Notes under the pieces: model-generated
The model's input: the letters and a program-made list of their open reading frames with translations, nothing else
Databases searched by the model: none
Told to the model about the DNA's origin: nothing
NCBI GenBank assembly: GCA_036759185.1
Contig: DAIOVD010000016.1
Coordinates: 1-34,407 of the forward strand
Reading direction: 5' to 3'
Length of the DNA stretch: 34,407 nucleotides
Source of the DNA: CAMDMI01 sp036759185
GTDB taxonomy: Bacteria > Bacteroidota > Bacteroidia > Cytophagales > Flexibacteraceae
Shown: in pieces, positions 31,866-34,407 of the stretch
Layout of the letters: each line of letters begins with the position of its first letter
How positions within the stretch are numbered: the first letter of the stretch is position 1
Program-made: the position numbers and the translations under genes

Positions 31866-32777
31866 ATGGCCTTTTCTTTTCAGCCTGCGGTTCTCTTGTC
31901 TACTTCCGGTACGCCATTTCCTTCCCCGACTCTAAAACAGAAGATTCTGGAACCGATACTGTTTCCTCCGGCTTCGGTGAATAAGGAAAATCTGTTCCGG
32001 AAAATTCAGGATCAGACCATTCTGATTACGGGTGCCAGCTTTGGAATCGGAGAAGAACTCGCCTGCTTCCTCGCACCTTCCGGAGCACAGCTGGTTCTGG
32101 TGGCCCGCACAAAAGAGAAGCTCGACCGGGTGGCCGATACCGTCCGTTCTTTGGGCGGAAAGGCACATGTTTTTGCACTGGACCTGTGCGATGAATTGGC
32201 AGTGCGTGTGTTTCTGGAAGATCTTCGTCTCGCAGGACTGCAACCCCGGATCTTCGTGAACAACGCCGGAAAGTCAATCCGGCGGTCGGTGTTTAAGTCA
32301 CTCGACCGCCACCACGATTTCACCCGGACGATGGAGCTCAATTATTTTGCCCCGGTTCAGATTATGCTGGACCTGATTCCAGTGATGGCGCAAAGAAGGG
32401 GACAGATCATCAACGTATCATCATTGGCAGTGGCCTTGCTCCCGGCACCCGGGTGGGCTGCATATCTGGCATCAAAATCGGCATTTGATCAATGGTTAAG
32501 GTCGGTATCACCCGAACTGGAATCCAAAAACATCAACTCCAGCTCTCTCTACTTTCCTTTGGTGCGAACCCGGATGATCGAACCCACCCGCTCCTATCGC
32601 AACACCCCCGCCATGTCACCTGAAAATGCTGCCCGTTGGATTGCCAACGCCATCCTGCACGAAGGCAAACGATATTATCCCTGGTGGTCCTGGATTCTGA
32701 TTGTGTCTGGCAATATTCTCCGTCCTGTCTGGGAAGCCATTTTATCATTTCAGATGAAGAGGAAGCCGTTCCGGTGA
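31866..32777 (+). CDS. Short-chain dehydrogenase/reductase
   Basis: A 303-residue classical SDR with an N-terminal extension of about 50 residues. The NAD(P)-binding motif is T55-G-A-S-F-G-I-G62, followed by the basic VARTKEKLDR that suggests NADPH. N132-N-A-G135 is intact, as are the catalytic Ser (NVSSLAV, near 180) and Y200-L-A-S-K204. The C-terminus carries a hydrophobic stretch (PWWSWILIVSGNILRPVW, near 275-295) that may associate with the membrane, as in SDRs acting on lipids or acyl groups. It lies 27 nt upstream of an acyl-CoA synthetase on the same strand, which suggests a shared acyl or lipid pathway. The substrate cannot be named. Confidence 0.88.
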   Translation: MAFSFQPAVLLSTSGTPFPSPTLKQKILEPILFPPASVNKENLFRKIQDQTILITGASFGIGEELACFLAPSGAQLVLVARTKEKLDRVADTVRSLGGKAHVFALDLCDELAVRVFLEDLRLAGLQPRIFVNNAGKSIRRSVFKSLDRHHDFTRTMELNYFAPVQIMLDLIPVMAQRRGQIINVSSLAVALLPAPGWAAYLASKSAFDQWLRSVSPELESKNINSSSLYFPLVRTRMIEPTRSYRNTPAMSPENAARWIANAILHEGKRYYPWWSWILIVSGNILRPVWEAILSFQMKRKPFR

Positions 32778-32804
32778 TTCTGTCATCATTTATATTCAGC
32801 TTAT

Positions 32805-34292
32805 ATGCTTTCACTATTCTCTTCATCTGGCATTCTGAATCCGGAAGGAATTGTAAAGCTCATACAATCAGTGTTTCATCATGGCACCAATCTTCTGACT
32901 TTGTCTTCATGGGTAGCCCGATTGTACCCGGAAAAAATGATGTTGTCCGGTGAAGATGAAACCATTACATATTCTGCTTTTCATCAAAAGGCCATGAACC
33001 TTTCGAGGTTTTTTACCATGAATCATCCTTCAATGATTCATGGTAAAACTGCGGTCATTGCGTCCAATTCAATTAACATGCTGGCTGCCTGTTTTGGCGC
33101 ATCGGGAGCGGGATCCGATATCACGTTAATCAGCACAGAAGTCTCTGAGGAACAGTTCCGGAAAATGGAAGAGTCCATCGGATTTGGACTTGTGATCACA
33201 GATAAAGCAATAGCGTTTCAGCCCAAATCTCCGGTATTCAACCTTTCAGATCCAGAAGTTTTCGTTTCAAAAGAAACCAGTGGTCCTCCTCAAACTCGGA
33301 GTCGCTACTGGAATAAAAAAATTTCAACCCTCACCAGTGGAAGCACCGGAAATCCGAAATCAGCACAAAGGACAACCTCAATTTTTGCCTTTCTGCAACC
33401 TTTTCATTCCCTCCTCCGGAACGCAAAACTCAATGAATACCAGTCGGTGGTTGTGACAACTCCGATGTACCATGGTTATGGAATTGCCACCTGCCTCATG
33501 GCGATGTGCCTGGGTTCTCACATACATATCCGGAAACGTTTCAAGGCAAGTGAAATCTGTGAATTAATCGAAAAGCAAGCGATTGAAGTCATAACTCTGG
33601 TGCCATTGGTGCTGCGCAGAATCCTCAATGAATCCGAAACCAACCTCACATCACTCAAAGCAATTTTAAGTGGAGGTGCGGCTCTGGAAGAAAGTTTGGT
33701 CACCAATACGCACGAGAGATTGGGGAAAATCCTGTTCAACCTTTATGGAACATCCGAGGCAGGATTCTGCATTCTGGCAAATCCGGATCAACTGAAACGA
33801 AATCCTTCAACCATTGGCAAACCCATTGAAGGAGTTAGAATACGGATAAATGAGCCTGAAAAAAGTTATGGTTGCGGGGAATTGCTGGTGAAAAACAGGT
33901 GGTCGGTTTCGAGGACAAAATGGATTCGTACAGGAGATCTTGCCCGAATCAATGAAGATGGCTTTATTCAGTTAATGGGGCGTTCAGATGACATGATTGT
34001 TTCCGGAGGTGTCAATGTGTACCCGATCGAACTGGAGAATCTGTTGTTTCAGCATCCCAATGTGGAACTAGTCAAAGTGGCTGGCATACAGGACGATGAG
34101 TTTGGACAACGATTGAAAGCCTATCTGGTTTTAAAGCAGGGAAGTATTGATAACGAAACGGAAATCATGGAATGGATCCGGCACCATGGAAACCGGTTTA
34201 TTGTACCGAAATCCATCCAGATCCTGCATGAAATTCCACACAATGAAATCGGCAAAATCAATATCCGGAATTTGCCTGACATAGATCTGTAA
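32805..34292 (+). CDS. AMP-dependent acyl-CoA synthetase/ligase
   Basis: A 495-residue ANL-superfamily enzyme that activates a carboxylate as acyl-AMP and transfers it, usually to CoA. Core motifs are present: the phosphate loop T177-S-G-S-T-G-N-P-K185, NLYGTSEAG with G315-T-S-E318, the ATP ribose-binding Asp in R375-T-G-D378, the hinge GRSDDMIVSGGVNVYPIELE (394-413) and the catalytic Lys K484 in NEIGKIN. The N-terminal 130 residues are less conserved than usual, and the substrate pocket gives no clear identity, so fatty, aromatic or beta-keto acids are all possible. It is 27 nt after an SDR gene. A perfect 15-bp inverted repeat lies inside the coding sequence at 33011-33048 and encodes FTMNHPSMIHGK. 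Confidence 0.92.
   Translation: MLSLFSSSGILNPEGIVKLIQSVFHHGTNLLTLSSWVARLYPEKMMLSGEDETITYSAFHQKAMNLSRFFTMNHPSMIHGKTAVIASNSINMLAACFGASGAGSDITLISTEVSEEQFRKMEESIGFGLVITDKAIAFQPKSPVFNLSDPEVFVSKETSGPPQTRSRYWNKKISTLTSGSTGNPKSAQRTTSIFAFLQPFHSLLRNAKLNEYQSVVVTTPMYHGYGIATCLMAMCLGSHIHIRKRFKASEICELIEKQAIEVITLVPLVLRRILNESETNLTSLKAILSGGAALEESLVTNTHERLGKILFNLYGTSEAGFCILANPDQLKRNPSTIGKPIEGVRIRINEPEKSYGCGELLVKNRWSVSRTKWIRTGDLARINEDGFIQLMGRSDDMIVSGGVNVYPIELENLLFQHPNVELVKVAGIQDDEFGQRLKAYLVLKQGSIDNETEIMEWIRHHGNRFIVPKSIQILHEIPHNEIGKINIRNLPDIDL
33011..33048. repeat. Perfect 15-bp inverted repeat inside the acyl-CoA synthetase gene
   Basis: TTTTACCATGAATCA (33011-33025) and TGATTCATGGTAAAA (33034-33048) are exact reverse complements separated by 8 nt (TCCTTCAA). 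The coding frame is uninterrupted. The stem is AT-rich, with no T run beyond it, so it is not a typical terminator. Confidence 0.92.
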
Positions 34293-34348
34293 TTCCTGTT
34301 GAAGAATCCCGTTTTTTCAATCCTTATTCATCACCAATTGATTCCTCT

Positions 34349-34407
34349 ATGCCGAAAACCTGGACAGAAAAATTCCATGTCAATCGCCAGCCGGAGATTG
34401 TCACCTC
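34349..34407 (+). CDS. Start of a gene cut by the window end, unidentified
   Basis: From ATG at 34349 the frame is open to the edge: MPKTWTEKFHVNRQPEIVT. Only 19 codons are visible. The opening KTWTEKF followed by a basic/proline segment recalls small MGMT-like (alkyltransferase-like, DNA-repair family) hypothetical proteins, but this is a memory-based resemblance on very little sequence. It starts 56 nt after the acyl-CoA synthetase on the same strand. Confidence 0.45.
   Translation, partial: MPKTWTEKFHVNRQPEIVT

Noticed and set aside
1..34407. CRISPR array, tRNA/rRNA gene, insertion sequence, prophage or defence island
   Set aside because: No regularly spaced repeats, cloverleaf sequences, transposase or integrase motifs, or defence-type domains were seen; gene content is mostly housekeeping and envelope.

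Overview
The window looks like a draft chromosomal contig from a member of the Bacteroidota. The evidence is a Por-type (T9SS) C-terminal sorting tail, a propeller/Y_Y_Y signalling protein, a DUF6048/DUF6452-like pair, the rplM-rpsI-rpsB order, several -7 boxes of the Bacteroidota form TAnnTTTG (two with a TTTG -33 element exactly 19 nt upstream), and mostly weak Shine-Dalgarno signals. Two runs of exactly 100 N (15799-15898, 25329-25428) are scaffold gaps inside genes. I see no tRNA, rRNA, CRISPR array, transposase or phage gene, so this reads as ordinary chromosome rather than a mobile island.

Layout. 1-5914 (minus): a 3'-truncated serine beta-lactamase-like hydrolase preceded by a 1445-aa sensor (propeller, Y_Y_Y, seven membrane helices, two PAS domains, SpoIIE phosphatase). 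5915-6549: no convincing gene. 6550-7519 (plus): a YqeY and CvpA pair. 7733-10076 (plus): amino-acid permease, a Fer4_19/CDGSH iron-sulfur protein and an OsmC protein, tightly spaced. 10095-14232 (minus): a compact four-gene operon of outer-membrane porin, Rieske lipoprotein, imelysin lipoprotein and di-haem DUF1111 lipoprotein, with a clear promoter at 14246-14276. 14343-14723 (minus): DUF423. 14771-17637 (plus): rpoN (gapped), a PAP2-like membrane protein and metF. 17662-18752 (minus): DUF6048-like and DUF6452-like envelope genes. 19003-19881 (plus): a 2,4-dienoyl-CoA reductase-type SDR. 19979-21770 (minus): rplM-rpsI-rpsB, ending in a strong terminator with no tsf. 21978-23312 (minus): DUF418 membrane protein. 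23433-27323 (minus): large secreted lamin-tail protein (gapped). 27420-28478 (plus): zinc-dependent phospholipase C-like protein. 28479-28866: convergent intergenic region with two elaborate inverted repeats. 28867-31581 (minus): T9SS-sorted SprB-repeat surface protein. 31866-34292 (plus): SDR and acyl-CoA synthetase, followed by the start of another gene at 34349.

The most system-like part is the porin-Rieske-imelysin-di-haem operon. Four envelope proteins (a channel, two redox proteins and an iron-associated imelysin) are made from one promoter with two one-base stop/start overlaps. It looks like a redox-assisted iron (or other metal) handling module. It converges with a plus-strand iron-sulfur/OsmC operon, so 9.2-14.2 kb is enriched in iron and thiol redox functions. 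The oddest non-coding signals are the two hairpins at 28672-28797 and a perfect 15-bp inverted repeat inside the acyl-CoA synthetase gene (33011-33048).
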